Shown piece after piece: positions 47,085-57,625 of a stretch of 64,000 bases of DNA. Within the stretch, counting starts at the first letter, position 1, and each line of letters starts with the position of its first letter. The position numbers were made by a program, and so were the translations under genes. This DNA is from Bufo bufo (taxonomy: Eukaryota; Chordata; Amphibia; Anura; Bufonidae): positions 162,384,666 to 162,448,665 of the forward strand of contig NC_053390.1 of NCBI RefSeq assembly GCF_905171765.1, in the 5' to 3' direction. The notes beneath the pieces are model-generated. The model was not told the origin of the DNA. It made no database searches and saw only the letters and a list, made by a program, of their open reading frames with translations.

Positions 47085-47753
47085 GTGGCACTGATCCACA
47101 AATACCACCCGTTCAATAAGAAATTGGATAATGTCATAAGGAAACACTGGCACTTGTTAGAGAAAGCGTACCCCCAGCTTGAGGAGTTCAAAAATCCGCC
47201 CCTCATTTGTAATAAAAAGAATCAAAGTTACAGGGATAAACTAGTACGCGCGGATATTGGGAGTACTCGTGGTGCCCTCAAACAGAGTGTACTGGCCACA
47301 CAGCGGAAGGGTAATTTTCCGTGTCTGCATTGCTTCCAGTGCTCCAATATAATCAAAGGGCCCAATATATACCACCGACATACTGGACGTACATACCCAG
47401 TGGACGGCTTTTTTACGTGCGATTCAGCTAATGTTATTTACTTGATGAAATGTCCATGTGGGTTGCTATATATTGGTGAAACAATACAGAGTATTAGGGA
47501 TCGCATTGGCAAGCACAAGTCAACCATTAGGACCAAAAATGTACTTTTACCTATCCCTTCCCATTTTGAGAAACATAATCACACAATTGCTCAACTGAAG
47601 TTCCAGGTTATAGAACAGGTCACTAGGCCAAGGCCCAGGCGGGGAGGTGATATTAAAAAACTTTTATTGCGTCGGGAGGCCTACTGGATCCACACCCTGG
47701 ACACTCTTCATCCAAGGGGTCTCAATAGAGATTATGAAATTATGCACATTTAA
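47085..47753 (+). CDS. Penelope-like element: GIY-YIG endonuclease end (5'-truncated)
   Basis: An open frame of 222 codons. The N-terminal part (HKYHPFNKKLDNVIRKHWHL) corresponds to the region after the reverse transcriptase in Penelope-like proteins. CPCLHC-type cysteines follow (FPCLHCFQCS, residues 79-86). The GIY-YIG nuclease domain spans about 117-210: VIYL (117-120), LLYIGET (127-133), R140, H160, E198 in LLRREAYW. This domain nicks DNA for target-primed reverse transcription. The reverse transcriptase itself is absent, so it is a 5'-truncated copy and not a functional gene. The frame is otherwise uninterrupted, suggesting recent insertion. Confidence 0.85.
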   Translation: MALIHKYHPFNKKLDNVIRKHWHLLEKAYPQLEEFKNPPLICNKKNQSYRDKLVRADIGSTRGALKQSVLATQRKGNFPCLHCFQCSNIIKGPNIYHRHTGRTYPVDGFFTCDSANVIYLMKCPCGLLYIGETIQSIRDRIGKHKSTIRTKNVLLPIPSHFEKHNHTIAQLKFQVIEQVTRPRPRRGGDIKKLLLRREAYWIHTLDTLHPRGLNRDYEIMHI

Positions 47754-48039
47754 GTTCTGGTTCTGTTTCTGTCTGCCATTTATTAATCCATATATCATTA
47801 TTTTTTAGACATCCACTATCCATTGAAGAATTTTCTCAGCCACGCTGGTATTTACCATCTATTATCTATACCATTAGTATGTGTTCTAACACCAGTGCCG
47901 TTTGCTTGATTTATTAACTCCTTGTCAGTATGTCAATTTGAAATGTACCGCCCCTTATGGGCGTAGATGTCACTGGGAGGTTCCCTATCCTTAATCATTG
48001 ATGTCTGTATATATATCTGCTTCTCACAATGTAAATTTA

Positions 48040-48073
48040 CTTGTTGAAAAAGGCAGTTCAGCCGAAACGCGTC
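48040..48073 (+). ncRNA. Hammerhead-like motif in Penelope-type 3' region
   Basis: About 290 bp after the GIY-YIG frame the sequence reads TTGAAAA, a short helix GGC-AGTTCA-GCC, then GAAACGCGTC. The 3' half of the core, the self-complementary ACGCGT and the GTC triplet match hammerheads known in Penelope-like elements. The 5' core is altered (TTGAAAA where CTGANGA is expected), so this copy is probably inactive. Confidence 0.5.
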
Positions 48074-48217
48074 CTAGATGATGGGACATATTGACTTATG
48101 ACAATAAAATTTCATGAAGATCAAGCCACGTCTGCTGGGATTTTTCCATTTAGCTACACGTGGAACCGGTCCTATCCCGCGCAGCGTGCATCACAGCGTG
48201 TGCTGGTCGACTCACCG

Positions 48218-48381
48218 CTATATGTATATAGGTGTAGACTGTATATAGGTATAGGCTGTATATCGTTGTATGCTGTATGTATAGGCTGTATATAGGTATA
48301 GACTGTATATAGGTATAGGCTGTATATAAGTGTAGGCTGTATATAGGTGTAGACTGTATATAGGTATATCTATCTAGCTCG

Positions 48382-48420
<39 letters not shown>
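48218..48420. repeat. Short tandem arrays and (ATCT)n microsatellite
   Basis: TATATAGGTGTAGACTG and TATATAGGTATAGGCTG units (to about 48365) are the reverse orientation of the array at 46915-47068. ATCT tetranucleotides run from about 48376 to 48420. Confidence 0.85.
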
Positions 48421-48421
<1 letters not shown>

Positions 48422-48429
48422 CCAAAGGG

Positions 48430-50115
48430 GTTATATTATCCGGCATGGTGTAACCTCCCTACATTTGCTGTACAGTATACATTATAATCCCTGTGCCATG
48501 CTATACAATATACATTATAATCCATACACCATGCCGTTCAATATACAGTATAAAATCTACACTGTGGGGTTATGTTGTATATTGTACGGCATGGTGTATG
48601 GATTATAATGTATACTGTACAGCATGGTGCAGGGATTATAATGTATATTGTACAGCATGGTGGAGGGGTTATAATGTATATTGTACAGCATGGTGGAGGG
48701 GTTATAATGTATACTGTACAGCAGTGCAGGGATTATAATATATATTGTACGACATGGTGCAGGGATTTTACTGTATATTGTACAGCATGGTGCAGAGATT
48801 ATAATGTATATTACACAGCATGGTGCAGGGATTATAATGTATATTGTACGACATGGTGCAGGGATTTTACTGTATATTGTACAGCATGGTGCAGAGATTA
48901 TACTGTATATTACACAGCATGGTGCAGGGATTATAATATATATTGTACGACATGGTGCAGGGATTTTACTGTATATTGTACAGCATGGTGCAGAGATTAT
49001 AATGTATATTACACAGCATGGTGCAGGGATTATAATATATATTGTACGACATGGTGCAGGGATTTTACTGTATATTGTACAGCATGGTGCAGAGATTATA
49101 ATGTATATTACACAGCATGGTGCAGGGATTATAATGTATATTACACAGCATGGTGCAGGGATTATAATGTATATTATACAGCCTGGTGCAGGGATTATAA
49201 TGTATATTACACAGCATGGTGCAGGGATTATAATATATATTGTACGACATGGTGCAGGGATTTTACTGTATATTGTACAGCATGGTGCAGAGATTATAAT
49301 GTATATTACACAGCATGGTGCAGGGATTATAATATATATTGTACGACATGGTGCAGAGATTTTACTGTATATTGTACAGCATGGTGCAGAGATTATAATG
49401 TATATTACACAGCATGGTGCAGGGATTATAATGTATATTACACAGCATGGTGCAGGGATTATAATGTATATTGTACGACATGGTGCAGGGATTTTACTGT
49501 ATATTGTACAGCATGGTGCAGGGATTATAATGTATATTACACAGCATGGTGCAGGGATTATAATGTATATTGTATGACATGGTGCAGGGATTTTACTGTA
49601 TATTGTACAGCATGGTGCAGGGATTATAATGTATATTACACAGCATGGTGCAGGGATTATAATGTATTCTGTACAGCATGGTGCAGGAATTATAATGTAT
49701 ATTACACAGCATGGTGAAGGGATTATAATGTATATTATACAGCCTGGTGCAGGGATTATAATGTATATTACACAGCATGGTGCAGGGATTATATTGTATA
49801 TTGTACGACATGGTGCAGGGATTTTACTGTATATTGTACAGCATGGTGCAGGGATTATAATGTATATTACACAGCATGGTGCAGGGATTATAATGTATTC
49901 TGTACAGCATGGTGCAGGAATTATAATGTATATTACACAGCATGGTGAAGGGATTATAATGTATATTATACAGCATGGTGCAGGGATTATAATGTATATT
50001 ACACAGCATGGTGTAGGGGTTATACTGTATATTGTATAGCATGGTGTATGAACTATACTATATATTGTACGGCATGGTGCAGGGATTATACTGTATTGTA
50101 CGGGATGGTGCAGGG
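48430..50115. repeat. Minisatellite, 33-bp unit with higher-order structure
   Basis: The basic unit is TGTATATTACACAGCATGGT then GCAGGGATTATAA (33 bp), about 46 copies from 48570. Variants (TTGTACGACATGG, GGGATTTTACTG, TTGTACAGCATGG) alternate in a frequent 99-bp trimer. Before about 48545 the units run in the opposite orientation. The 33-bp period keeps frames open for 381 and 257 codons (motif MYITQHGAGII and CRDYNVYYTAW); these have no coding support. Confidence 0.92.
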
Positions 50116-50274
50116 GTTACACTGTATGCTCTTTAATGTGACAATTATCTTAGGTTTTCCTTTCGCCCACCTTTGATGGCGCTGTGCCCAGCTCTGAGCC
50201 GACCCAGCTCAGCAGCTGTCAAGGCTTAAAGGGAACACTGGTAATAACTATTTCAGAGGATCTATTCTCATGAC

Positions 50275-50690
50275 ACTATGGCCTCATGCACACAAACGTT
50301 GTTTTGGTCCGCATCCGAGCCGCAGTTTTTGCAGCTTGGATGTGGACACGCATCCGTTGCTCCGTTCCGTGGTCCGCAAAAAAAAATATAACCTGTCCTA
50401 TTCATTCTGTCATAATAGAAGTCTATGGCCTGCAAAACAGATCCGTTCCGTTTCCGTTATGCAGGGGAGTCCTCTCCTGCATAACAGAATTGAGATAGAT
50501 CCGTTATGCAGCCCATAGACTTCAATTAGGACAGAACGAATAACGGAATGGCTCTAAAGGCATTCCGTTACGCATTCCATCATAGAATTGCGTTATGGTC
50601 CATGGTAACGGAATTCATAACGCAATTCTGCTTTTACCAGCAAACGAAGTGTGAACGAATTTCATAACATGAAATTCGCTCATCTCTAAT
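50275..50690. mobile_element. Decayed MITE(s) related to the CCGCATCCG family
   Basis: ATGGCCTCATGCACACAAAC and GTCCGCATCCG near 50280, CCGTTCCGTTTCCGTTATG near 50443, then ATAGATCCGTTATGCAGCC and a second block of ATTCCGTTA/TAACGGAAT motifs to about 50660. The motif set is that of the TTA/TAA-flanked MITE family elsewhere in the window. Clear termini are not visible, so it may be two overlapping copies. Confidence 0.5.
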
Positions 50691-50699
50691 TGTGAGATT

Positions 50700-51376
50700 A
50701 GTGGTAAAACAGACCGTTTAAAAAGAAATGCACCCGATTTGCTTAGGCTTTGGCTAATGCAAACTCTTCCCATAAAAACAGGCACACGGCATAATGGTAG
50801 CACAATCAGCATAACTAGACTGTTCATATAATTTGATGCATCAAAGCGTTAATGCAGTTTGACACATTAAAGAGTCAGATTTTACAACAGACAGAGGACA
50901 CATTCATGATTCAGGCTAAGTATCATGAGTACACTTATGCTGAACATGGAAAAATCAAACCTGAACAAACATACCTTCATTTTTCCAGATGGGATATCAT
51001 TATTATAAGAATAAGCGTAGGCAATAAGCCATTTGTGGCAAATGTTGCATAAGGTCTATTCTTAGGAGGTGCTAAACGGCCATTAGTGCTGGCACAATTG
51101 CCTTGCACTGTACTTCATGTCAGTAAGCTGGTGCTAAATCTTCCCCTTTATGTCTCTTTCCATTATTAACGCCTTCTCTCTGCCTAACGCACGTGCTTCT
51201 ATTATTGTACTTCCACTGCATTCCACTATATCAAAGTGGCTTATTAAGATACATTGACATATTTATTTTCTTTCGGATGTCTAAATTACGGTTTTGAAAA
51301 TCCATAACTGTACTTTTGTCATCCGTGTTTCTTAAATGGCCAGTAAATAATCATGTTGCATTATGGTTATACAAAC
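50700..51376. other. Intronic sequence, nothing recognised
   Basis: AT-rich sequence without repeat termini or plausible exons. Confidence 0.35.
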
Positions 51377-51379
51377 TTA

Positions 51380-51890
51380 GGCCTATTGCACACGACCGTA
51401 TGGCTTTTTCAGTGTTTTGCGGTACGTTTTTCACTGATCCGTTGTTCCGTTTATTGTTTCCGTTGTGTTTCCGTTTCTGTTCCGTTTTTCTGTTCCGTTT
51501 TTCCGTGTGGCATATACAGTATACAGTAATTACATTAAAAAAACTGGGCTGGGCATAACATTTTCAATAGATGGTTCAGCAAAAAACGGAACGGAAACGG
51601 AAGAGGAACGGAAACGGAAGACATACGGATGCATTTCCGTATGTGTTCCGTTTTTTTTGCGGACCCATTGACTTGAATGGAGCCACGGAACATGATTTGT
51701 GGGCAATAATAGGACATGTTCTATGTTAGAACGGAACGGAAAAACGGAAATACGGAAACGGAATGCATACGGACTACATTTCGTTTTTTTTGAGGAACCA
51801 TTGAAATGAATGGTTCCGTATACGGACTGTATACGGAACGCAAAAAACGCCCAGTAAACGGGGAAAAAAAACGGCCGTGTGCAGGAGGCC
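51380..51890. mobile_element. Harbinger-type MITE, 511 bp
   Basis: TTA at 51377-51379 and 51891-51893 flank GGCCTATTGCACACGACCGT and its partner ACGGCCGTGTGCAGGAGGCC. The interior is built from CCGTTTCCGT and ACGGAAACGG motifs in both orientations around TTTTTTGCGG. Non-coding. Confidence 0.82.
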
Positions 51891-51895
51891 TTAAA

Positions 51896-52326
51896 GGGTA
51901 AGTAAACTTTTATGCAACTTTTTTTTACATGTCCAAAAGGCCCTAACTTTTCTAATATACCTTATTAATGCATTTTGCCTTTTTTTAATAAAGAAATTGA
52001 CACTTAAAGTCATGATTTCTACTGCGCTTTAAATTCACTAAATTTTCACATCGCGGTGTACGGAATACGGATTCCTTGCATTGCAGCAATGGGGCCGCAG
52101 CGAAGGGTGCACGGGCAGGAGCACACATCACTACTCCTGCCTGTGCCCCCTGAGCTTGGCTAAATGTTGGCATACCACATGGGTACCCTATAACAATGTG
52201 CTATGCCAGGATTAGCTGAGTGGCGTGAGCCCCTGCTTGTGTCGGCACCACTCAGCTAAAAGGGGACTATTGTAGGGCATTTGGGAAATTTAAAAAAAAA
52301 GTTGCATAAAAGTTTAGTTACTCTTC
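51896..52326. mobile_element. Foldback MITE
   Basis: GGGTAAGTAAACTTTTATGC near the left end is mirrored by GCATAAAAGTTTAGTTACTC at the right; inner sequence shows weaker complementarity (CCTTTTGGACATG side not fully mirrored). Family unknown. Boundaries approximate. Confidence 0.6.
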
Positions 52327-52339
52327 ACAGGGTTGTTTT

Positions 52340-52695
52340 TAATCTGCCCAGAGTACCCCAAACACTGCAGCCCAGATTTAATAATCCTATAGATGGAGTA
52401 AATTTAGACCTGCACCAGATTTATCACAGGGGCTCAGGCTGGATGGTAAGTGTGATGCCGAAAGAGACACTTTTGTCTAACTCTATACCAACTATTGGTT
52501 GGCTTATGTTGAGACATAATTTTACGTGGGAATTATGGCGCAAACCGGCACACCCTAAATCAGGCTCCTTTACAGTGAAGTTCCACTTTCGAGCAAGTCG
52601 TGTGTGTGTGGGGGGGGGGGGGGGGGGGAGTGTAGAAACCCTAGCTGTGGAAATTTGCACTACTTTCTAGACAGATTCTATGCACAGACACCTTA
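52340..52695. repeat. Decayed repeat with a G-run
   Basis: CCCAGATTTAATAATCC and AGTAAATCTAGGCC lie in loose inverted arrangement at the two ends, suggesting an old MITE. A (GT)n tract followed by a G-run (about 52600-52629) lies inside. Confidence 0.4.
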
Positions 52696-52707
52696 GTAAA
52701 TCTAGGC

Positions 52708-53093
52708 CTGCATATTTTTGCCCCATATACCTGTTTTTCGTACCAGCAGATGTTTTCATGCAGAAACTCTTGCTTTCATCAGCTTTCTGCTAGGTTTTCT
52801 AACCAGACCCACCATGTTCCTCTGGGTTTGTTCCACCTTTTACACTGTTCACTCTGCAGTAGTCCTGCCCTCTACATTTCCCCTCTCCATGTTAGCCAAG
52901 CAGAGCAAGCCCTGTGAAACCTTACAGAGCAAAGCCTGCTGGGTTTGGTTAGAAATCCCAGGAGGAAGCTGATAAAAACAGGAAGTTCTGCATGTAAACA
53001 TCCTGCCGATGCAGTGATGCTGAGAACAGGGGAAGGAAAGTACTGACATGAAAAACGGGTGTATGAGACAAAAATATGCATTGTTTGTGTTAC
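52708..53093. mobile_element. Foldback element, about 386 bp
   Basis: GCATATTTTTGCCCCATATA, TTTCATGCAGAAACTC and TTCTAACCAGACCCA on the left are mirrored by TGGGTTTGGTTAGAAAT, AAGTTCTGCATGTAAAC and ACAAAAATATGCA on the right, with centre near 52890. Mismatches are frequent, so it is fairly old. Confidence 0.7.
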
Positions 53094-53117
53094 TTTGGCC
53101 AAATAAAAAAAAATTAA

Positions 53118-53338
53118 GGGGTTATCTGACTACTTTCTAACTGATGACCTATCCTCTGGATAAATCATCAGCATCTGATTGTGGGGGATCAGCTGGCCTG
53201 GCACTTCAGTGAGCACCGTGGCTGCCTACCCTAGACCGGTGATCTCACGACCATCCATCATGTGGCCTAAACGCAGCTCAGTCCCGTTCACTTGGACACC
53301 AATCAAATGCTGATGACCTATCCAAATAGTTAAACCCG
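53118..53338. mobile_element. TTAA-flanked MITE
   Basis: TTAA at 53114-53117 and 53339-53342. AGGGGTTATCTGACTAC starts it. GATGACCTATCCTCTGGATA and TGATGACCTATCC lie near the ends, with GATTGTGGGGGATCAG inside: the same family as 45296-45875. Confidence 0.65.
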
Positions 53339-53398
53339 TTAAAGGCAATTAGTACTTCTACATGGATTGATAGTGCACTAAGTTTGGCAAAGCAACGT

Positions 53399-53925
53399 TG
53401 TCACCGCCAGTTCTGTGAGAAGATCTGGCAGACGTTTTTCTCTACCTGTTGTATGATGTTCTTTGTTTTGGTTTCACTTTCTCATCTCCTTTCCTTCTGC
53501 CAGTTGTCACTTATTTCGACTAATCGTCTTCCTTTATAATCCCTCCCATAGTGCCTCACTTTGCGGTTTATACTACTTCCTGGATGAGGTGTTCACTGCT
53601 GGAGGCTGCTTCTGCTGTTTGTACAGATAAGTCTTACTTTATTGTGTTTCCTTGCTGGCTTGATTCTAGGTGACCCTGACTCCGTCCGTATTTAGTGCAT
53701 GGAGCCGGTGGTCGTGTCCCCTCACTATTATAGGATTGCAGGTGTCACACAGTATTAGGTACGCGGGCATGCAATTGTCTACCATACAGACCCTTGCATG
53801 TGCATAGCAGTCAGGGAGAGCTCTTAGGGTTTTATAGGGCTCACCTATAAGCTCCTTAGTTTGGGATCAAGCCAGTCGCTCGTTTATTTATATGTTCCAG
53901 CTATCTGCTAACTTCATCCGTGACA
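53399..53925. mobile_element. Solo LTR with 5-bp target duplication
   Basis: AACGT at 53394-53398 and 53926-53930 is a perfect 5-bp duplication. The element starts TGTCACC and ends CCGTGACA, the TG...CA form of LTRs. It is 527 bp. Shared blocks with 59805-60336 include TTCTTTGTTTTGGTT, AGGTGACCCTGACTCC and GAGCCGGTGGTCGT. No internal region is attached, so it is a solo LTR left by recombination. A 5-bp duplication suits Ty3/Gypsy-type elements, but other classes cannot be excluded. Confidence 0.82.
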
Positions 53926-53986
53926 AACGTATTACATGCTTGCTTTTGATTACTCTTCAACTGTAGCGGGATAGCTATGCAATTAA

Positions 53987-54440
53987 AGGGGTTGTCTCAA
54001 TTCAGCAAATAGCATTTATTATGTAGAGGAAGTTAATACAAGCCACTTCCTAATGTATTGTGATTATCCATATCGCTTCCTTTGCTGGCTGGATTCATTT
54101 TTCTATCACATTATGCACTGCTCATTTTCATGGTTAGGACCATCCTGCAATCCATCGGGGGTCGTGCTTGCACACTACAGGAAAAAGTGTCGGCCTTTCT
54201 AGTGGTTGGGACCGTGGAACCACACATAGGTTAGTGTTTTTTCTTATAGTGTACAAGCACAACCACTACTGCTGGATTACAGGATGGTTGTAACCATAAA
54301 AATGAGCAGTGAATAATGTGATGGAAAAATGAATCCAGCCAGCAAAGGAAGCAATATGGAGTATCACAATACATTAGTAAGTGCCTTGTATTAACTTCCT
54401 CTACATGATAGATGTCATTTGCTGAAGTGACAAAACCCCT
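53987..54440. mobile_element. TTAA-flanked palindromic MITE
   Basis: TTAA at 53983-53986 and 54441-54444 flank AGGGGTTGTCTCAATTCAGC and GCTGAAGTGACAAAACCCCT. Long complementary arms (CTTCCTTTGCTGGCTGGATT/AATCCAGCCAGCAAAGGAAG) meet near 54215. Non-coding. Confidence 0.82.
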
Positions 54441-54716
54441 TTAAAGAGGAGCTATTGTACTTCATAAAACAACAATTCAGGAGCATCATTTCATAGAACT
54501 CTACTTTATGCCATTCTTCCGCTATGCTTCTTGGAAATATATGAATACATTGACAACTGCATGTTATCATTCCCCTTGTGAAAAGGTCATGTCCCTGTCA
54601 CTCTGACACTATCCAATCAGTGCTGACAATTGCGGACAGTGTAGAGACATGCCCTCTTGATAGAAGGGACATGAATTTCCGGAAGAAAGCAGAGGGGTCT
54701 TTGGAACTCCAGGTAA

Positions 54717-54935
54717 GGGTCCATTCACACGTCCGCAAAATGGGTCCGCATCCGTTCCACAATTTTGCGGAACAGGCGCGACCCATTCATTTTCAATGGG
54801 GCCGGAATGTGCTGTCTTTATCCGCATTTGCGGATGAAGTGCCGGCGATGTGCGGTCCGCAAAATGCAAAACACACATTGCAGGTGTCCATGTTTTGCGG
54901 ATCCGCAAAACACATACGGACGTGTGAATGGACCC
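54717..54935. mobile_element. Harbinger-type MITE, 219 bp
   Basis: TAA at 54714-54716 and 54936-54938 flank GGGTCCATTCACACGTCCG and CGGACGTGTGAATGGACCC, a perfect terminal repeat. It is the shortest copy of its family here. Confidence 0.88.
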
Positions 54936-55129
54936 TAAGAGTCTTTTACAGTTGCATTTGCTCCTAATGCAGGTAAAGGTTTAATTTCAATATAAATTGA
55001 CTATAAATTACTTTTCATTTTATATTTTAATGAATTGCCCCATGTTTTATTGAGGTTAGATCACACAAAACATAAAAATGTTAAATAGCAATTTATAAAA
55101 TGCCCCTGTGTCTGGGCATTACTGTTTGT

Positions 55130-55400
55130 TGTGGCACCCTCTGGTGTCCGGTTGATTTCCACACAGAATGTCCATCTGATGTGTCCGGTTCTGGTATTCT
55201 TGAATGTTCGATACATTAGTCAGAGCAACTGGTTCCTCTTGTCCACGGAGGGCAGAGTGATTGATGCTACCGTGCGCGAGCCAATAAGAATCCATACACT
55301 AGATGTGGCTTCTTTTCACTGGCCCTGGACATATTAGGTGGACATTCTGAGAGGGATTCAAAAGAAGACCAGGGGGCGCCATTACACAGATGTATGAGCA
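55130..55400. repeat. Foldback repeat
   Basis: CACCCTCTGGTGTCC, CACACAGAATGTCCATCTGA and TGTGTCCGG are roughly mirrored by CCTGGACATATTAGGTGGAC, ATTCTGAGAGG and AAGACCAGGGGGCGCC. Centre near 55265. Old, family unknown. Confidence 0.55.
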
Positions 55401-55821
55401 ATATATAGACACGGTAAAATATTATGTTTTGAGGCATATAGCAGAAAAAATTTATTATTTAATTTATTTAATTAGGGGAAACCCGTGTTAAGAAGCTCTC
55501 CAGTTATTAAAGTCCTTAGTGGGGTGTTTGCATCTCTACTCTTGCAAGCTTTATTCAAAAGATATTGCAGGCAGCTGAAAATATTAAAACATATGACGCC
55601 CCTGAAGTATGTATTAAATAAGAGCATGGCAGCTGAGGTGTGCCCAGTATGAATAGCAAAGATGTAAAGTAATAACTTTTGTGTAAATGAATATATTACA
55701 GAAATAGTTGTCCAGTCCAATAGACTTCTTCGGAGAAGCTGTTGGAAGTCCTTTCTTTTAAGTTTAATTTGCCACAGTTTCCAATTCAAATGTACAGAAC
55801 AAGGTATAATATCTCAGTTAC
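55401..55821. other. Intronic sequence, nothing recognised
   Basis: AT-rich intron immediately downstream (minus strand) of the 55822-55933 exon. No repeat or RNA recognised. Confidence 0.35.
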
Positions 55822-55933
55822 CTTGCATCGATGAAGGATTTTCCGAGCAGTGTCAAGCATGCGCTCTTGATCCTCAACTTCTTCTGCTGCATTAAACTGT
55901 TTGATGAATTCCTCTGTGACTTCCAAAGGCTTT
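55822..55933 (-). CDS. tmem232: TMEM232-like exon (112 bp), most 5' exon seen
   Basis: On the minus strand the acceptor GATCTTTATATAG precedes one base completing a codon, then KPLEVTEEFIKQFNAAEEVE, DQERMLDTARKILHRCK, ending AAG before the donor GTAACT. It closes in phase 0, matching the next exon at 44356-44452. The EEFIKQFN...ARKIxxRCK pattern fits the N-terminal part of TMEM232 as I remember it. Since it starts mid-codon, earlier exons lie at higher coordinates, in unseen or unrecognised sequence. Confidence 0.8.
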
Positions 55934-56236
55934 CTATATAAAGATCACAAGGAATGCAATGATTTCAGATGTCATTTACTGATAAGTAACATAATCCTCT
56001 ATTGAATCTTCAAAAGTAGTTAAGTAACAATATGAGATGGTGAGAAAGTTCTAAGACAAAGGAGAGTGCGGTGTTATTTTTATCCCAATCTATCACATAT
56101 AAAGTAATGTGCTCTTAAGACATAATAAAGATTCAATGCAACTGAATGTTCATTTGGCTTTTATGGCTTTTAATTAGTATGTATAATTTTGTATTACCTT
56201 TGCTATTTAAAAGAATTTGCTATTTTGGACTATTGA
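55934..56236. other. Intronic sequence
   Basis: AT-rich intron 5' (minus strand) of the exon; nothing recognised beyond the acceptor region. Confidence 0.35.
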
Positions 56237-56590
56237 AGGGGTTAAAGGTCCTCAGAATAGGTCATCACTATCAGATCGGTGGGGGGCCAACTCTAAGCAC
56301 CCCTGCAGATCAGATTTTTGTAGAGGCTGTGGCACTCTGGTGAGCACTGTAGAATCCTCCTAGTTTAGTGACATCACATTCATCGGCACATGGCCTAGGC
56401 ACCACTTAGTCCCATTCAAGTGAATGGGGCTGAGATGCAATTCCGCTGCTATCCAATGAAAACCGCTCTGCTTTGTAAGCTGCGAGAAGGCAACAGTACT
56501 CAATGGAGCACCAAGGCCTCCTCAAACAGCTGATCGTAATGGGGGATCCTGAGTGTCAGACCACCACCAATCTAATATTGATGACTAGAG
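56237..56590. repeat. Decayed TTAA-family MITE
   Basis: GAAGGGGTTAAAGGTCC, AATAGGTCATCACTATCAGA and TCGGTGGGGGGCC at the left are echoed by CAGACCACCACCAATCTAAT and ATTGATGACTAG at the right. It contains CCCATTCAAGTGAATGGGGC. The right end is cut by another repeat starting near 56585 (AGAGATGAGTGAATTTTTCA). Confidence 0.55.
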
Positions 56591-56680
56591 ATGAGTGAAT
56601 TTTTCAGAAATTCGATTCGCCGGTTCGCCGAATTTTTGGGGAAAAATTTGGTTTGATCCGAATATATTAGCAGTGAATTA

Positions 56681-57625
56681 CAGTACAGACCAAAAGTTTG
56701 GACACACCTTCTCATTCAAAGAGTTTTCTTTATTTTCATGACTATGAAAATTGTAGATTCACACTGAAGGCATCAAAACTATGAATTAACACATGTGGAA
56801 TTATATACATAAGAAACAAGTGTGAAACAACTGAAAATATGTCATATTCTAGGTTCTTCAAAGTAGCCACCTTTTGCTTTGATAACTGCTTTGCACACTC
56901 TTGGCATTCTCTTGATGAGCTTCAAGAGGTAGTCCCCTGAAATGGTTTTCACTTCACAGGTGTGCCCTGTCAGGTTTAATAAGTGGGATTTCTTGCCTTA
57001 TAAATGGGGTTGGGACCATCAGTTGCGTTGAGGAGAAGTCAGGTGGATACACAGCTGATAGTCCTACTGAATAAACTTACAAAGTTAGAATTTGTATTAT
57101 GGCAAGAAAAAAGCAGCTAAGTAAAGAAAAACGAGTGGCCATCATTTCTTTAAGAAATGAAGGTCAGTCAGTCAGCCGAAAAATTGGGAAAACTTTGAAA
57201 CTAAGGGCTATTTGACCATGAAGGAGAGTGATGGGGTGCTGCGCCAGATGACCTGGCCTCCACAGTCACCGGACCTGAACCCAATCGAGATGGTTTTGGG
57301 TGAGCTGGACCGCAGAGTGAAGGCAAAAGGGCCAACAAGTGCTAAGCATCTCTGGGAACTCCTTCAAGACTGTTGGAAGACCATTTCAGGTGACTACCTC
57401 TTGAAGCTCATCAAGAGAATGCCAAGAGTGTGCAAAGCAGTAATCAAAGCAAAAGGTGGCTACTTTGAAGAACCTAGAATATGACATATTTTCAGTTGTT
57501 TCACACTTGTTTGTTATGTATATAATTCCACATGTGTTAATTCATAGTTTTGATGCCTTCATAGTCATGAAAATAAAGAAAACTCTTTGAATGAGAAGGT
57601 GTGTCCAAACTTTTGGTCTGTACTG
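56681..57625 (+). mobile_element. Tc1-like transposon, internally deleted
   Basis: The terminal repeat CAGTACAGACCAAAAGTTTG starts at 56681 and its complement ends TTGGTCTGTACTG at 57625; TA flanks both. At 945 bp it has lost about 700 bp of the transposase relative to a typical Tc1. Confidence 0.9.
57099..57484 (+). pseudogene. Tc1 transposase remnant, catalytic core deleted
   Basis: From ATGGCAAGAAAAAAGCAGC at 57099 the first part of the helix-turn-helix is readable (MARKKQLSKEKRVAIISLRN, EGQSVSRKIGKT). A deletion near 57190-57205 joins it to the far end of the gene. From 57212 the frame gives PQSPDLNPIEMVLGELDRRV with the catalytic E, then LIKRMPRVCKAVIKAKGGYF. The two catalytic aspartates are gone. 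Confidence 0.88.

Larger units (their letters stand above)
46417..50240. mobile_element. hAT-type non-autonomous element with expanded interior
   Basis: A perfect 8-bp duplication GTAATAAC (46409-46416, 50241-50248) flanks CAGTGTTCCCTCTAAGC at the left and CTTAAAGGGAACACTG at the right, the usual ends of a common vertebrate hAT MITE family. Inside are a palindrome, short-period arrays, a Penelope-like fragment and a large minisatellite. No hAT transposase is present. At 3.8 kb it is unusually long for such an element. Confidence 0.88.

Noticed and set aside
48572..49717. 381-codon open frame (Tyr/Cys/Trp-rich) and overlapping 257-codon frame
   Set aside because: Both follow from a 33-bp tandem repeat whose period is divisible by three. 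Every unit encodes the same 11 residues and the frames lack homology or gene signals.
48430..50115. CRISPR-like regular repeat array
   Set aside because: There are no unique spacers: the whole unit repeats. No cas genes are present and the DNA is vertebrate.
52281..52670. 129-codon frame with a Gly run
   Set aside because: It spans a MITE end and a G-run microsatellite; no homology.
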